This document shows, piece after piece, positions 26,632 to 34,863 of a stretch of 64,000 bases of DNA. Below the pieces are notes generated by a model. It was not told the origin of the DNA and did no database searches. It saw only the letters and a program-made list of their open reading frames with translations. Both the position numbers and the translations under genes were made by a program. The stretch is from Pedobacter sp014947265 (lineage in GTDB: Bacteria > Bacteroidota > Bacteroidia > Sphingobacteriales > Sphingobacteriaceae): positions 124,001-188,000 of the forward strand of contig NZ_JADCNK010000006.1 in assembly GCF_014947265.1 (NCBI RefSeq), given 5' to 3'. Positions within the stretch are counted from its first letter, which is position 1; each line of letters opens with the position of its first letter.

Positions 26632-27939
26632 ATGAAACTATACTCAACCAACAATAAAGATTTACGCGTTTCTTTTAAAGAAGCCGTTTTTAATAGCATG
26701 CCGCAAGATAAAGGTTTATACATGCCTGTAGAAATCCCGCAGCTTGATGCCGATTTTATCGAAAATATTGAAAAATATTCTTTACCGGAAATTGCTTACA
26801 AAGTAGCTTCAACACTATTAAAAGATGAAATTCCGGCCGAAGATTTAAAGGCTTTAATTGATGATGCCATTAATTTTGAAGCTCCTGCAGTTAAATTGGA
26901 TGATAAAACCTTTGTACTCGAATTATTCCATGGTCCATCTTTAGCTTTTAAAGATTTTGGTGCCCGTTTTATGAGCCGTGTGATGGCTTATTTTTTGAAA
27001 GATGGCGAACAGCTGCTAGATGTGTTAGTTGCTACTTCGGGTGATACTGGCGGCGCAGTGGCTTTGGGTTTCCTGGGCGTACCTAACACCAGGGTAACGA
27101 TTCTTTATCCAGAAGGAAAAGTGAGCCCTATACAAGAACTGCAGTTAACTACGAATGGCGAAAATATCAGGGCAGTTGAGGTTAAAGGTACTTTCGATGA
27201 TTGCCAGGCTTTGGTAAAACAGGCTTTTGCAGATGATGAACTGAATGCGAAATTCAGGTTGACTTCGGCCAATTCAATTAACATTTCGAGATTAATTCCG
27301 CAAACATTTTATTATTTCAATACTTACGCCCAACTGAAAAAGCAAGGTTTTAAAGATATCGTATTTTCGGTGCCCAGTGGAAATTTCGGAAATATTGGTG
27401 CAGGTTTACTGGCCTATAAATTAGGATTGCCGGTTAAACAATTTATTGCAGCTACTAATGTTAACGATACCGTTCCACGCTTTTTAGAAAGTGGTTTTTA
27501 CGAAACCAAACCATCAACACAAACCTATTCGAATGCGATGGATGTTGGTGCGCCAAGTAATTGGGTCCGCATTATGGACCTTTTTGATCAGGATATAGAA
27601 GCGGTTAAAAATGTGGTTACAGCTTATCGTTTTACTGATGATGAAACACTAGCAGGTATTAAAGAACTTGACAGTAAACTAAATTATGTTGCCTGTCCGC
27701 ATACAGCGATTGCGTATTTGGCAATTGAAAAATACAGAAGCGAAAACCCAACAGATGAAAGTGCCGCAGTTTTCTTATCTACTGCACACGCCTGTAAATT
27801 CCCGGATATTTTTCCGGCAGATATTGCGGCTAAAATCGAAATCCCGGAGCAGGTAAAAGCTTTAGAAAGTAAACCTAAACACGCTGATCATTTAGCTGTG
27901 GATTTTGAAGGATTTAAAAGTTATTTGCTTAAAGGGTAA
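26632..27939 (+). CDS. thrC: Threonine synthase
   Basis: PLP-dependent conversion of O-phosphohomoserine to threonine and phosphate; 435 residues. The PLP lysine is K107 in GPSLAFKDFGARFM, followed by the typical VATSGDTGGAVA and the phosphate-binding PSGNFGN. Residues SANSINISRLIPQ are also characteristic. Last gene of the thr operon. It is followed by REP-like repeats and a broken RAYT gene rather than a strong intrinsic terminator. Confidence 0.97.
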   Translation: MKLYSTNNKDLRVSFKEAVFNSMPQDKGLYMPVEIPQLDADFIENIEKYSLPEIAYKVASTLLKDEIPAEDLKALIDDAINFEAPAVKLDDKTFVLELFHGPSLAFKDFGARFMSRVMAYFLKDGEQLLDVLVATSGDTGGAVALGFLGVPNTRVTILYPEGKVSPIQELQLTTNGENIRAVEVKGTFDDCQALVKQAFADDELNAKFRLTSANSINISRLIPQTFYYFNTYAQLKKQGFKDIVFSVPSGNFGNIGAGLLAYKLGLPVKQFIAATNVNDTVPRFLESGFYETKPSTQTYSNAMDVGAPSNWVRIMDLFDQDIEAVKNVVTAYRFTDDETLAGIKELDSKLNYVACPHTAIAYLAIEKYRSENPTDESAAVFLSTAHACKFPDIFPADIAAKIEIPEQVKALESKPKHADHLAVDFEGFKSYLLKG

Positions 27940-27952
27940 TATAAAGTATTTA

Positions 27953-28012
27953 GTGTTAGTCGGGATTTGTAATCCCGACTTTTGAACTAAGGATTTGTAA
28001 TCCTTATCATTA
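27953..28012. repeat. REP-like palindromes upstream of the RAYT gene
   Basis: AGTCGGGATTTGTAATCCCG is a hairpin with the loop core TTTGTAAT, followed at once by a second hairpin, AAGGATTTGTAATCCTT. Similar words recur on the other side of the RAYT gene (28607-28745). A flanking pair of REP-type hairpins is expected for a RAYT locus. Confidence 0.75.
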
Positions 28013-28032
28013 CAGGCAAATAGGTATTGACA

Positions 28033-28575
28033 ATGGCTTTCAAATATTCCATAACTGATCAAAACGACATTTACTTCATCACTACAACAGTAATTGGATG
28101 GATTGATGTTTTTACATGGAAAGAACTTGAAGAAGTTATTATTGAAAGTCTTAAATACTGTCAATCTAATAAGGGGTTAATTATTCATGCATGGTGTTTA
28201 ATGCCAAGCCACTTACACATGATTGTTAGTGCTAAAGAAAATTACAAACTTTCGGACATTATCAGGGATTTTAAAAAATTCACCTCTAAAAAGATAATAA
28301 AAACGATTGGAGAAATTAATGAAAGTAGAGAATGGCTCTTAGATAAGTTTTCATTTGCTGCCCGAATCAATATCAAAAACAAAGAATATAAATTTTGACA
28401 GGATGGCTTCCATCCAATTGCTTTATATTCAAATGAATTTAAAGATCAAAAATTAGATTATATTCATAATAATCCCATTGAGTCGGGAATTGTTTTGGAA
28501 GCAGAACATTATAACTATAGTTCGGCTGTAAACTATGCTGGCGATTTAGGATTATTGGAGGTTCTTTATTTATGA
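28033..28575 (+). pseudogene. REP-associated tyrosine transposase (RAYT, Y1_Tnp), broken by a nonsense codon
   Basis: The frame from ATG 28033 to the stop at 28573-28575 is intact (181 codons) except for one TGA at 28396-28398. It falls in YKF(stop)QDGFHPIALY, where related RAYTs have Trp (TGG), so a single G-to-A change explains it. The HUH motif is present before the stop (SHLHMIV). The catalytic Tyr (LDYIHNNP) lies after it, so the truncated product cannot nick DNA. Family: IS200/IS605-like domesticated transposases acting on REP hairpins. Alternative: rare readthrough. Confidence 0.85.
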
Positions 28576-28606
28576 TTAGAAGTTTATAAATCTGGTGTGC
28601 AATCAG

Positions 28607-28745
28607 TCCGGATTACAAATCCGGACCAACACCCGAAAACAAATATATGGTTAGTCGGGATTTGTAATTTCGTCCTTTGAGCTAAGGATCCTCCTTAAAA
28701 AAACCTATTCAATTTACCTAAAACCAGATTACAAATCTGGATCAA
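28607..28745. repeat. REP-like palindromes downstream of the RAYT gene
   Basis: GTCCGGATTACAAATCCGGAC (about 28605-28625) is a clean hairpin. It is followed by TAGTCGGGATTTGTAATTTCG, a decayed copy of the upstream repeat, and CCAGATTACAAATCTGG (about 28724-28740). All share the GATT(A/T)(C/G)AAATC-type core with the repeats at 27953-28012. Confidence 0.7.
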
Positions 28746-28754
28746 CTTGAAATA

Positions 28755-28782
28755 AAAAAATCCCGATTTTCATCGGGATTCC
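28755..28782 (-). terminator. Terminator downstream of the S74-domain gene
   Basis: AATCCCGATTTTCATCGGGATT forms a strong stem (AATCCCGAT with ATCGGGATT), flanked by A- and T-rich sequence. On the minus strand it is followed by a T-run (from AAAAAA at about 28753-28758). It lies just after the stop of the gene at 28786. Confidence 0.65.
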
Positions 28783-28785
28783 TTA

Positions 28786-29202
28786 TTATTTAGCACTTTG
28801 TTGTGATTTTAGCCTTTTCAGCTCCCGCTGAAGTGCTTCAATCTGTTGCTGTTGCTCCTTAATACTGGCTACCAAAAGCGGAACTAAACTCTCGTAATCT
28901 ACCTTGGTAATAGTAGCATTTTTAAATGCATTTTTGCCTGATGCATAACTTTTTGCCTGTACAGAAACAATTTCAGGAAAAGCGTCTTTAGCTTCAGCGC
29001 CTACAAAACCATACTGTGGTTTGGCAGATAGCTTTAGTTTTTCGGCCCAGGCTTTATCGTAATTAAAACTTACCGGCTGCAACTTGGTCACCTGAATAAG
29101 GGCATTTTCTACCGGCTTAACATTATTTTGCACAACTTCCTGTGCACTGATTTTTAAAGAAGCAGCAACTAATAACACTGCAAATGAAATTGCTCGTTTC
29201 AT
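28786..29202 (-). CDS. Small secreted protein with a peptidase S74-like (tail-fibre chaperone) C-terminal domain
   Basis: 138 residues. Signal peptide about 1-20 (ending ISAQ). The middle (KLQPVSFNYDKAWAEKLKL ... QYGFVGAEAKDAFPEIV) and end (TKVDYESLVPLLVASIKEQQQQIEALQREL) match the S74/tail-fibre intramolecular chaperone domain with its C-terminal coiled coil. In phage this domain trimerises a fibre and cleaves itself off. Here there is almost no fibre part before it, so it is a minimal, stand-alone version, as often seen in Bacteroidota surface proteins. Function unknown. Confidence 0.8.
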   Translation of the reverse strand: MKRAISFAVLLVAASLKISAQEVVQNNVKPVENALIQVTKLQPVSFNYDKAWAEKLKLSAKPQYGFVGAEAKDAFPEIVSVQAKSYASGKNAFKNATITKVDYESLVPLLVASIKEQQQQIEALQRELKRLKSQQSAK

Positions 29203-29278
29203 ATATATTAATTTTGAAATTTTAAAATAGACTCTTTATTCCACAGGACTTGCAGAAAAAATAAACACCAAAATATGT

Positions 29279-29581
29279 TTATACGGAGGGTGGTGGAGTT
29301 AGAACTTCAGGGAAGTATGCCAACTGGAAAAAATGACCAGGAATGAGTATCTTTTTTGAAGTTTGAAGCGGAAAATATAACGTTTCATGAAACACAATCT
29401 GTTGTACTACATATTCGGTTTCTACTTTCTTTTCTTCCTTCTCTGTCGCGTCATCGTTTGTAGATAAAACTTCAACATTATCGGTAGAATAGCTTAAATA
29501 AGAGATCATATTACTTACCTTAAAAAACAAGGCTAAAGTAACACAGATAACGACCACATATTTAAAAGCATTCAATTTCAT
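29279..29581 (-). CDS. Small membrane-anchored protein of unknown function
   Basis: 100 residues from the ATG at 29581 (starts MKLNAFKYVVV); an upstream extension to 29701 is possible but starts in unlikely sequence. One N-terminal hydrophobic helix (about 7-25) is followed by an acidic stretch (DDATEKEEKKVETE) and a hydrophobic C-terminus ending LTPPPSV. I do not recognise the family. The C-terminal PPPS end resembles that of small Bacteroidota proteins found next to metal transporters, but no such gene is nearby. Confidence 0.55.
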   Translation of the reverse strand: MKLNAFKYVVVICVTLALFFKVSNMISYLSYSTDNVEVLSTNDDATEKEEKKVETEYVVQQIVFHETLYFPLQTSKKILIPGHFFQLAYFPEVLTPPPSV

Positions 29582-29716
29582 TGTCACAAATATAAAGCTG
29601 CTCAGCTTTAAAACAATAATTTTAAGGTTAAAGTTCTGTAAGAATTTGAAATATTGGCCAGATACTATCCACAAGTTTACGAGAACAAGGCTAGCTTCCA
29701 ATTATGGTTTGGATCA

Positions 29717-29757
29717 GACCATGCAGGTTTTAGAAAACTGCGTGGTCTTTTATTAAA
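29717..29757 (+). terminator. Hairpin at the 3' end of metF, possible terminator
   Basis: GACCATGCAG and CTGCGTGGTC form a 10-bp stem with one G-T pair around TTTTAGAAAA. A T-rich run follows on the plus strand only (TCTTTTATT). On the plus strand no nearby gene needs it, so it may act on antisense transcripts or be a bidirectional remnant. Confidence 0.4.
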
Positions 29758-30706
29758 AAATAGCTTTCGCGATCTTTTTGGTTTGCTCAGGGCGGCCCAT
29801 CGTATAAAAGTGAAGCACCGGAGCACCGAAATCGATCAGTTCTTTACACTGTTTGATCATCGCTTCCGTACCAATTTCTTTTGCCTCATTATTGTTTTTA
29901 GCGTGAGATAGCGCATCGGTTAATTCATCAGGTAAATCGATGTGAAAAATCTTAGGTAACACATTTAACTGCGATAAGGTGCTAATCGGCTTTAATCCAG
30001 GAATAATCGGAATGTTAATATCGTTTTCCCTGCATTTCTTTACAAAATCGAAATACTTCTGGTTGTCGAAGAACATTTGCGTTACGATAAACTCCGCACC
30101 TGCCTCTACCTTCTTTTTAAGGTATTTGAAATCCGTGCTCATATTAGGGGCCTCAAAATGTTTTTCCGGATAACCAGCGACACCGATACAAAAATCACTT
30201 TTAAAAGTTTCTACATCTTCGTGCAGAAATTTACCTTCGTTATGGTTCTTGATGTGCTCGATCAGGTCAGTAGCGTAACAATGTCCGCCTGGAGTTGGTA
30301 CAAAATTCCCATCTGCCTTACGGGCATCGCCACGCAAAGCCAAAACGTTATCAATCCCCAAAAACTGTAGATCGATCAATGCATTTTCGGTTTCTTCTTT
30401 GGTAAATCCACCGCAAATAAGATGCGGAACGGCATCAACTTTATATTTATGGATAATGGCTGCACAAATGGCAATGGTACCCGGACGTTTACGATAAGAT
30501 ACCTTTTGTAGCAAACCATTTGCCTGTTCTTTATAAATGTAATCCTCGCGGAGCGAGGTTACATCAACAAAAGGAGGATTAAACTCCAATAGTGGCTCTA
30601 TGGCATCATAAATCCATTGTATGCTTTGCCCTTTAACAGGTGGCAATAATTCAAAAGAGAACAAGGTTTTACCCTTTGCGTTTTTTATATGGTCTGTAAT
30701 CTTCAT
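29753..30706 (-). CDS. metF: Methylenetetrahydrofolate reductase
   Basis: FAD-dependent reduction of 5,10-methylene-THF to 5-methyl-THF, the methyl donor for MetH. 317 residues, a TIM barrel of the MetF family. Motifs are FSFELLPPVKGQ at the N-terminus, NVLALRGDARK (FAD/folate site) and EFIVTQMFFDNQKYFDF. It lies 66 bp downstream of metH on the same strand and is therefore probably controlled by the SAM riboswitch upstream of metH. Confidence 0.96.
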   Translation of the reverse strand: MKITDHIKNAKGKTLFSFELLPPVKGQSIQWIYDAIEPLLEFNPPFVDVTSLREDYIYKEQANGLLQKVSYRKRPGTIAICAAIIHKYKVDAVPHLICGGFTKEETENALIDLQFLGIDNVLALRGDARKADGNFVPTPGGHCYATDLIEHIKNHNEGKFLHEDVETFKSDFCIGVAGYPEKHFEAPNMSTDFKYLKKKVEAGAEFIVTQMFFDNQKYFDFVKKCRENDINIPIIPGLKPISTLSQLNVLPKIFHIDLPDELTDALSHAKNNNEAKEIGTEAMIKQCKELIDFGAPVLHFYTMGRPEQTKKIAKAIF

Positions 30707-30772
30707 ACCCCAACCCCTAAAGGGGCCTTAAATTTAATTTGTATGTAATTCCCTCCCCTTAATGGGCCGGGG

Positions 30773-33700
30773 CTAATATGCTAAATTTGGACTTAACCAC
30801 CGCTCCACTTCTTCAATTGGCATATTCTTTCTGATGGCGTAATCTTCAATCTGATCTTTGGTAATTTTTCCCAATCCAAAATACCTCGAATCCGGATGTG
30901 CGAAATAAAATCCACTTACCGCAGCTGTCGGATACATGGCATAACTTTCTGTTAAGTGTAATCCGATTTTATTCTCTGCATCAAGCAATTGGAACAAAGT
31001 GCCTTTTTCGGTATGCTCAGGGCAGGCAGGATAACCTGGCGCCGGACGGATACCTGCGTATTCTTCTTTTATCAGTTCCTGATTGCTCAGGTTTTCATCC
31101 TGTGCATAACCCCAGTATTCTTTACGCACACGTTCGTGCATCCGCTCAGCGAATGCTTCAGCTAAACGATCGGCCAGTGCTTTAGCCATGATACTGTTAT
31201 AATCATCGTAATTGGATTCGAACTCATTTACCAGTTCATCAATCCCGATACCAGCAGTTACAGCAAAACCACCAAAATAATCCTGAATACCACTTTCTTT
31301 CGGTGCAATGAAATCAGATAAAGCATAATAAGGCTGCCCATCTACTTTTTCGGCCTGCTGGCGAAGAGTGTGAATCGTAACGGAAGATGGTTGATGTAAG
31401 ATGGATGATGGGTCTTCACTTCCATTTTCCATTTTACCTCTTACATCCAAAACAATATCGTCTCCTACCGCATTTGCCGGCCAAAAGCCGATTACTGCTC
31501 TTGCTGTTAATAGTTTTTCGTCGAGGATGCGTTTTAATAAAGTCTGTGCATCATCAAAAAGTTTCTTTGCTTCATCACCAACATTTTTATCATCGAAAAT
31601 TTTCGGATAACTTCCGCGTAGCTCCCAGGTATGGAAAAATGGCGTCCAATCGATATAGGGAACCAGTTCTTCTAATGGATAATTATCAAAAACCCTTGTA
31701 CCTGTAAATTCCGGAACAGGTAAGTTGGGTTGAAAATCGATCTTAAACTTATTATTTCGGGCTTCTTCCAACGTTTTAAAACGCTTATCAGATCGCTTAT
31801 TTAAATGTGCTTCGCGGGCTTTATCGTACTCGGCTCTAATTCCTGCAATATATTCATCTCTCGTATCAGGATTCATTAAAGTACTACAAACGGTAACACT
31901 TCTGGAAGCATCCAGTACATGGATGGCAGGACCTGAATAATTCGGTGCTACTTTTACTGCAGCGTGTATCCTTGAAGTAGTAGCTCCACCGATAATTAAT
32001 GGAATGGTAAAACCTTCGCGCTCCATTTCTTTTGCAAAGTGAACCATTTCATCCAATGATGGTGTAATCAATCCACTTAAACCAATAATATCAGCTTTTA
32101 TTTCTTTGGCTTTTTTGATGATTTCCTGTGCCGGAACCATCACACCCATATCAACAATCTCGAAGTTATTACAAGCCAATACCACACCCACAATGTTTTT
32201 ACCAATATCGTGCACATCGCCTTTCACGGTGGCCATTAAGACCCTTCCCGCAGATGAACTCTGATCCTGATCAGGATTATCCAGTTTTTCCTGTTCGATA
32301 AACGGCAATAAATAGGCCACCGCTTTTTTCATTACCCTTGCCGATTTTACCACTTGGGGCAAGAACATTTTTCCGGCACCAAAAAGATCACCGACAATAT
32401 TCATTCCGTCCATTAATGGTCCTTCGATTACCTGAATCGGCCGGGCATATTTTTGTCTGGCTTCTTCCACATCATCGTCCAGGTACTCCACAATTCCCTT
32501 TACTAAAGAGTGGGATAATCTTTCTTCAACAGGGCCTTTTCTCCACTCTTCATCTTTAACCACCTCTTTACCTTTTGATTTTACGGTATCGGCATATTCT
32601 ACCAATCGCTCCGTGGCATCGTCTCTTCGGTTTAAAAGCACATCCTCTACCCTTTCTAATAATTCGGGTGGAATTTCCTGATAAACCTCCAACATTCCAG
32701 CGTTTACGATCCCCATATCTAAACCGGCCTGAATGGCATGATAAAGAAATGCGGAGTGCATTGCTTCGCGGACAGTATTATTTCCCCTGAAAGAGAATGA
32801 AATATTAGAAACCCCACCACTCACTTTCGCATGAGGCAGGTTTTCTTTGATCCAACGGGTGGCATTTATAAAATCGACGGCATAATTATTATGCTCTTCC
32901 AATCCGGTTGCAACGGTCAAGATATTTGGGTCGAAAATAATATCCTCTGGCGGGAAACCAATTTCGTGTACCAAAATATCATAACTTCTTTTACAGATTT
33001 CCTTTCTACGCTCGTAATTATCGGCCTGTCCCTGCTCATCAAAAGCCATTACCACAACCGCGGCGCCGTATTGCATAATTTTGCGGGCACTTTCGCGGAA
33101 TTTATCTTCTCCTTCTTTTAAGGAAATCGAGTTTACAATTCCTTTTCCCTGCAAACATTTTAAGCCATTTTCAATAACCGACCATTTAGATGAATCGACC
33201 ATGATCGGCAATTTGGCAATATCTGGTTCAGACGCAATAAGGTTTAAGAATTTGGTCATTGCCGCTTCCGAATCCAGCATCCCTTCATCCATGTTTACGT
33301 CGATTACCTGTGCACCGCCTTCAACTTGCTGCAAAGCAACGGCTAATGCGGCTTCATAATCGCCACCCAAAATCAGTTTGGAGAATTTTGGAGATCCGGT
33401 AATATTGGTTCTTTCACCAATATTTACAAAAATACTATCTGGGGTGATGGTTACAGGCTCCAATCCGCTTAAACGCATGTATGGTTCAAGAACCGGTATT
33501 TTACGGGGCTCAGCTTTTCGGGCATTTTTAGCAATACAGCCAATATGATCTGGCGTGGTGCCACAACAACCTCCTACTATATTCACAAAACCGGAAGCAA
33601 TAAAGTCATCAACCAGATGTGCGGTTTCATGCGGCTGCTCATCGTAAGCACCAAACTCATTTGGCAAACCCGCATTTGGATAGGCGGAAACATAGCAGCC

Positions 33701-34480
33701 TGCTTTTGCCGCTAACTCTTCAATGTGCGGACGCATTTCTTTGGCACCTAAAGCACAGTTAAAACCGATACTTAATGGTTTTGCATGCATTACAGAGTTC
33801 AAAAAAGCTTCGGCAGTTTGCCCCGAAAGTGTTCTACCGGAAGCATCGGTAATGGTACCAGAAATCATGATCTCCAGTTTACGCCCAATTACTTCTTCGT
33901 ATTTTTTAATGGCTACAATAGCCACTTTAGCATTCAAGGTATCGAAAATGGTTTCGATTAATAATACATCAGAACCACCATCTACTAAACCACGTACCTG
34001 TTCATAATAAGCTGCTTCCAACTCATCGAAATAAACTGCCCTAAAACCAGGATCGTTAACATTTGGTGACATGGAAAGGGTGCGGTTAGTTGGGCCAATG
34101 GCACCGGCAACAAAACATTTACGGTCTGGATTTGCAGCCATGAACTCGTTAACAGCTTCTTTTGCCACGCGTGCACCTTCAAAACTCATTTCGTAAGAAA
34201 GGTCTTCCATCTGGTAATCGGCCATGGAAATGCGCTGCGTACTGAATGTATTAGTCTCAATAATATCGGCACCAGCGGCCAGGTACTCCAAGTGTATTGT
34301 TTTAATAATATCCGGACGTGTGATGTTGAGCAAATCGTTATTGCCTTTTACATCACAGGGATGGTTTTTAAATCGTTCCCCTCTAAAATCTTCTTCGGTT
34401 AAGGTATATCGCTGAATCATGGTGCCCATTGCACCGTCAATCACCAAAATACGTTTTTCTAATTCTTCTCTTATGCTCAT
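30773..34480 (-). CDS. metH: Cobalamin-dependent methionine synthase
   Basis: Transfers methyl from 5-methyl-THF to homocysteine; 1235 residues. Homocysteine domain (about 1-320) with Zn ligands in GGCCGTTPDH; folate domain (about 345-620; FVNIGERTNITGS); cobalamin-binding module with KGDVHDIGKNIVG, where H757 is the lower cobalt ligand; and C-terminal activation domain (about 910-1235; RPAPGYPACPEH). Oddity: about 20 residues (1012-1033) are encoded by an intergenic-type GATGGATGATG repeat inserted in frame. First gene of metH-metF, preceded by a SAM-I riboswitch. Confidence 0.97.
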   Translation of the reverse strand: MSIREELEKRILVIDGAMGTMIQRYTLTEEDFRGERFKNHPCDVKGNNDLLNITRPDIIKTIHLEYLAAGADIIETNTFSTQRISMADYQMEDLSYEMSFEGARVAKEAVNEFMAANPDRKCFVAGAIGPTNRTLSMSPNVNDPGFRAVYFDELEAAYYEQVRGLVDGGSDVLLIETIFDTLNAKVAIVAIKKYEEVIGRKLEIMISGTITDASGRTLSGQTAEAFLNSVMHAKPLSIGFNCALGAKEMRPHIEELAAKAGCYVSAYPNAGLPNEFGAYDEQPHETAHLVDDFIASGFVNIVGGCCGTTPDHIGCIAKNARKAEPRKIPVLEPYMRLSGLEPVTITPDSIFVNIGERTNITGSPKFSKLILGGDYEAALAVALQQVEGGAQVIDVNMDEGMLDSEAAMTKFLNLIASEPDIAKLPIMVDSSKWSVIENGLKCLQGKGIVNSISLKEGEDKFRESARKIMQYGAAVVVMAFDEQGQADNYERRKEICKRSYDILVHEIGFPPEDIIFDPNILTVATGLEEHNNYAVDFINATRWIKENLPHAKVSGGVSNISFSFRGNNTVREAMHSAFLYHAIQAGLDMGIVNAGMLEVYQEIPPELLERVEDVLLNRRDDATERLVEYADTVKSKGKEVVKDEEWRKGPVEERLSHSLVKGIVEYLDDDVEEARQKYARPIQVIEGPLMDGMNIVGDLFGAGKMFLPQVVKSARVMKKAVAYLLPFIEQEKLDNPDQDQSSSAGRVLMATVKGDVHDIGKNIVGVVLACNNFEIVDMGVMVPAQEIIKKAKEIKADIIGLSGLITPSLDEMVHFAKEMEREGFTIPLIIGGATTSRIHAAVKVAPNYSGPAIHVLDASRSVTVCSTLMNPDTRDEYIAGIRAEYDKAREAHLNKRSDKRFKTLEEARNNKFKIDFQPNLPVPEFTGTRVFDNYPLEELVPYIDWTPFFHTWELRGSYPKIFDDKNVGDEAKKLFDDAQTLLKRILDEKLLTARAVIGFWPANAVGDDIVLDVRGKMENGSEDPSSILHQPSSVTIHTLRQQAEKVDGQPYYALSDFIAPKESGIQDYFGGFAVTAGIGIDELVNEFESNYDDYNSIMAKALADRLAEAFAERMHERVRKEYWGYAQDENLSNQELIKEEYAGIRPAPGYPACPEHTEKGTLFQLLDAENKIGLHLTESYAMYPTAAVSGFYFAHPDSRYFGLGKITKDQIEDYAIRKNMPIEEVERWLSPNLAY
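31383..31447. repeat. Intergenic-type repeat inserted in frame within metH
   Basis: On the minus strand this reads GTAAAATGGAAAATGGAAG ... CCCATCATCCATCTTAC, closely matching the thrB-thrC spacer repeat at 26567-26628. It encodes roughly KMENGSEDPSSILHQPSS, low-complexity sequence where E. coli MetH has a short loop before the HLRQQ helix. Confidence 0.75.
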
Positions 34481-34647
34481 TTGTTATAGTAGCAAGTGGT
34501 TAGTAGCAAGTATCAAGATTCCTGATATGCGTCCTAACCGCAGATAATAAGCATAGTACCTAACCAGATTTGATTGATACTTGATACTTTATACCTGATA
34601 CTTAAATAGCTTATTTAAAAAGTTGGTACGTGAATCGTAATCCTAAA
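34481..34647. repeat. metH 5' leader: expression-platform region with AGTATCAAG repeat
   Basis: Between the riboswitch aptamer and the metH ATG lie tandem words AGCAAGTGGTTAGTAGCAAG / AGTATCAAG (34491-34520) and their complements (TTGATACTTGATACTTTATA, 34571-34612), able to form a long hairpin. Whether this serves as the riboswitch expression platform or is simply a dispersed repeat cannot be told by eye. Confidence 0.6.
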
Positions 34648-34748
34648 CTTATCTGTTTCTGCTATTTGCAGAATAGAATTTAGCACCTTGTATGGTTACA
34701 GGTTGCTAAGACTTCGTTGGGTCTAATCCCTCCGTCTTTCTTAATAAG
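34648..34748 (-). promoter_or_regulatory. SAM-I (S-box) riboswitch upstream of metH
   Basis: On the minus strand the aptamer reads CTTATTAAGAAAGACGGAGG, then GATTAGACCCAACGAAGTC, TTAGCAACCTG, and AAGGTGCTAAATTCTATTCT, ending ACAGATAAG. These are the conserved S-box blocks (kink-turn GA, GGAGGGA, GCAACC, GGTGCTAA) in the right order. P1 pairs 34744-34748 with 34648-34652. Binding of SAM should repress metH-metF. Confidence 0.92.
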
Positions 34749-34752
34749 CATA

Positions 34753-34784
34753 CAAAAATGCAACAAAGCAACATCAATTCCAAA
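34753..34784 (-). promoter_or_regulatory. Candidate promoter of the metH riboswitch transcript
   Basis: On the minus strand TTTG (34781-34784), 20 bases, CATTTTTG (34753-34760; one mismatch to TAnnTTTG). Transcription would begin just before the S-box aptamer, as expected. Confidence 0.5.
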
Positions 34785-34815
34785 ATTTATCGCCTTGCTG
34801 CCAAATAAAATTACA

Positions 34816-34841
34816 AAGGCCGCGCAAAACTGCGCAGCCTT
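34816..34841 (-). terminator. Terminator downstream of the Bax inhibitor-like gene
   Basis: On the minus strand AAGGCTGCGCA pairs with TGCGCGGCCTT (one mismatch) around TTT and is followed by TTGTAATTTTATTT. It lies about 23 bp after the stop of the gene at 34864. Confidence 0.6.
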
Positions 34842-34863
34842 AAGAATATTGTTCTGTTAGTGA

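Noticed and set aside
30707..30772. CCCCTAAAGGGG and CCCTCCCCTTAATGGG hairpins between metH and metF as a terminator
   Set aside because: GC-rich inverted repeat but no T-run on the minus strand; more likely a spacer repeat that leaves metF co-transcribed.
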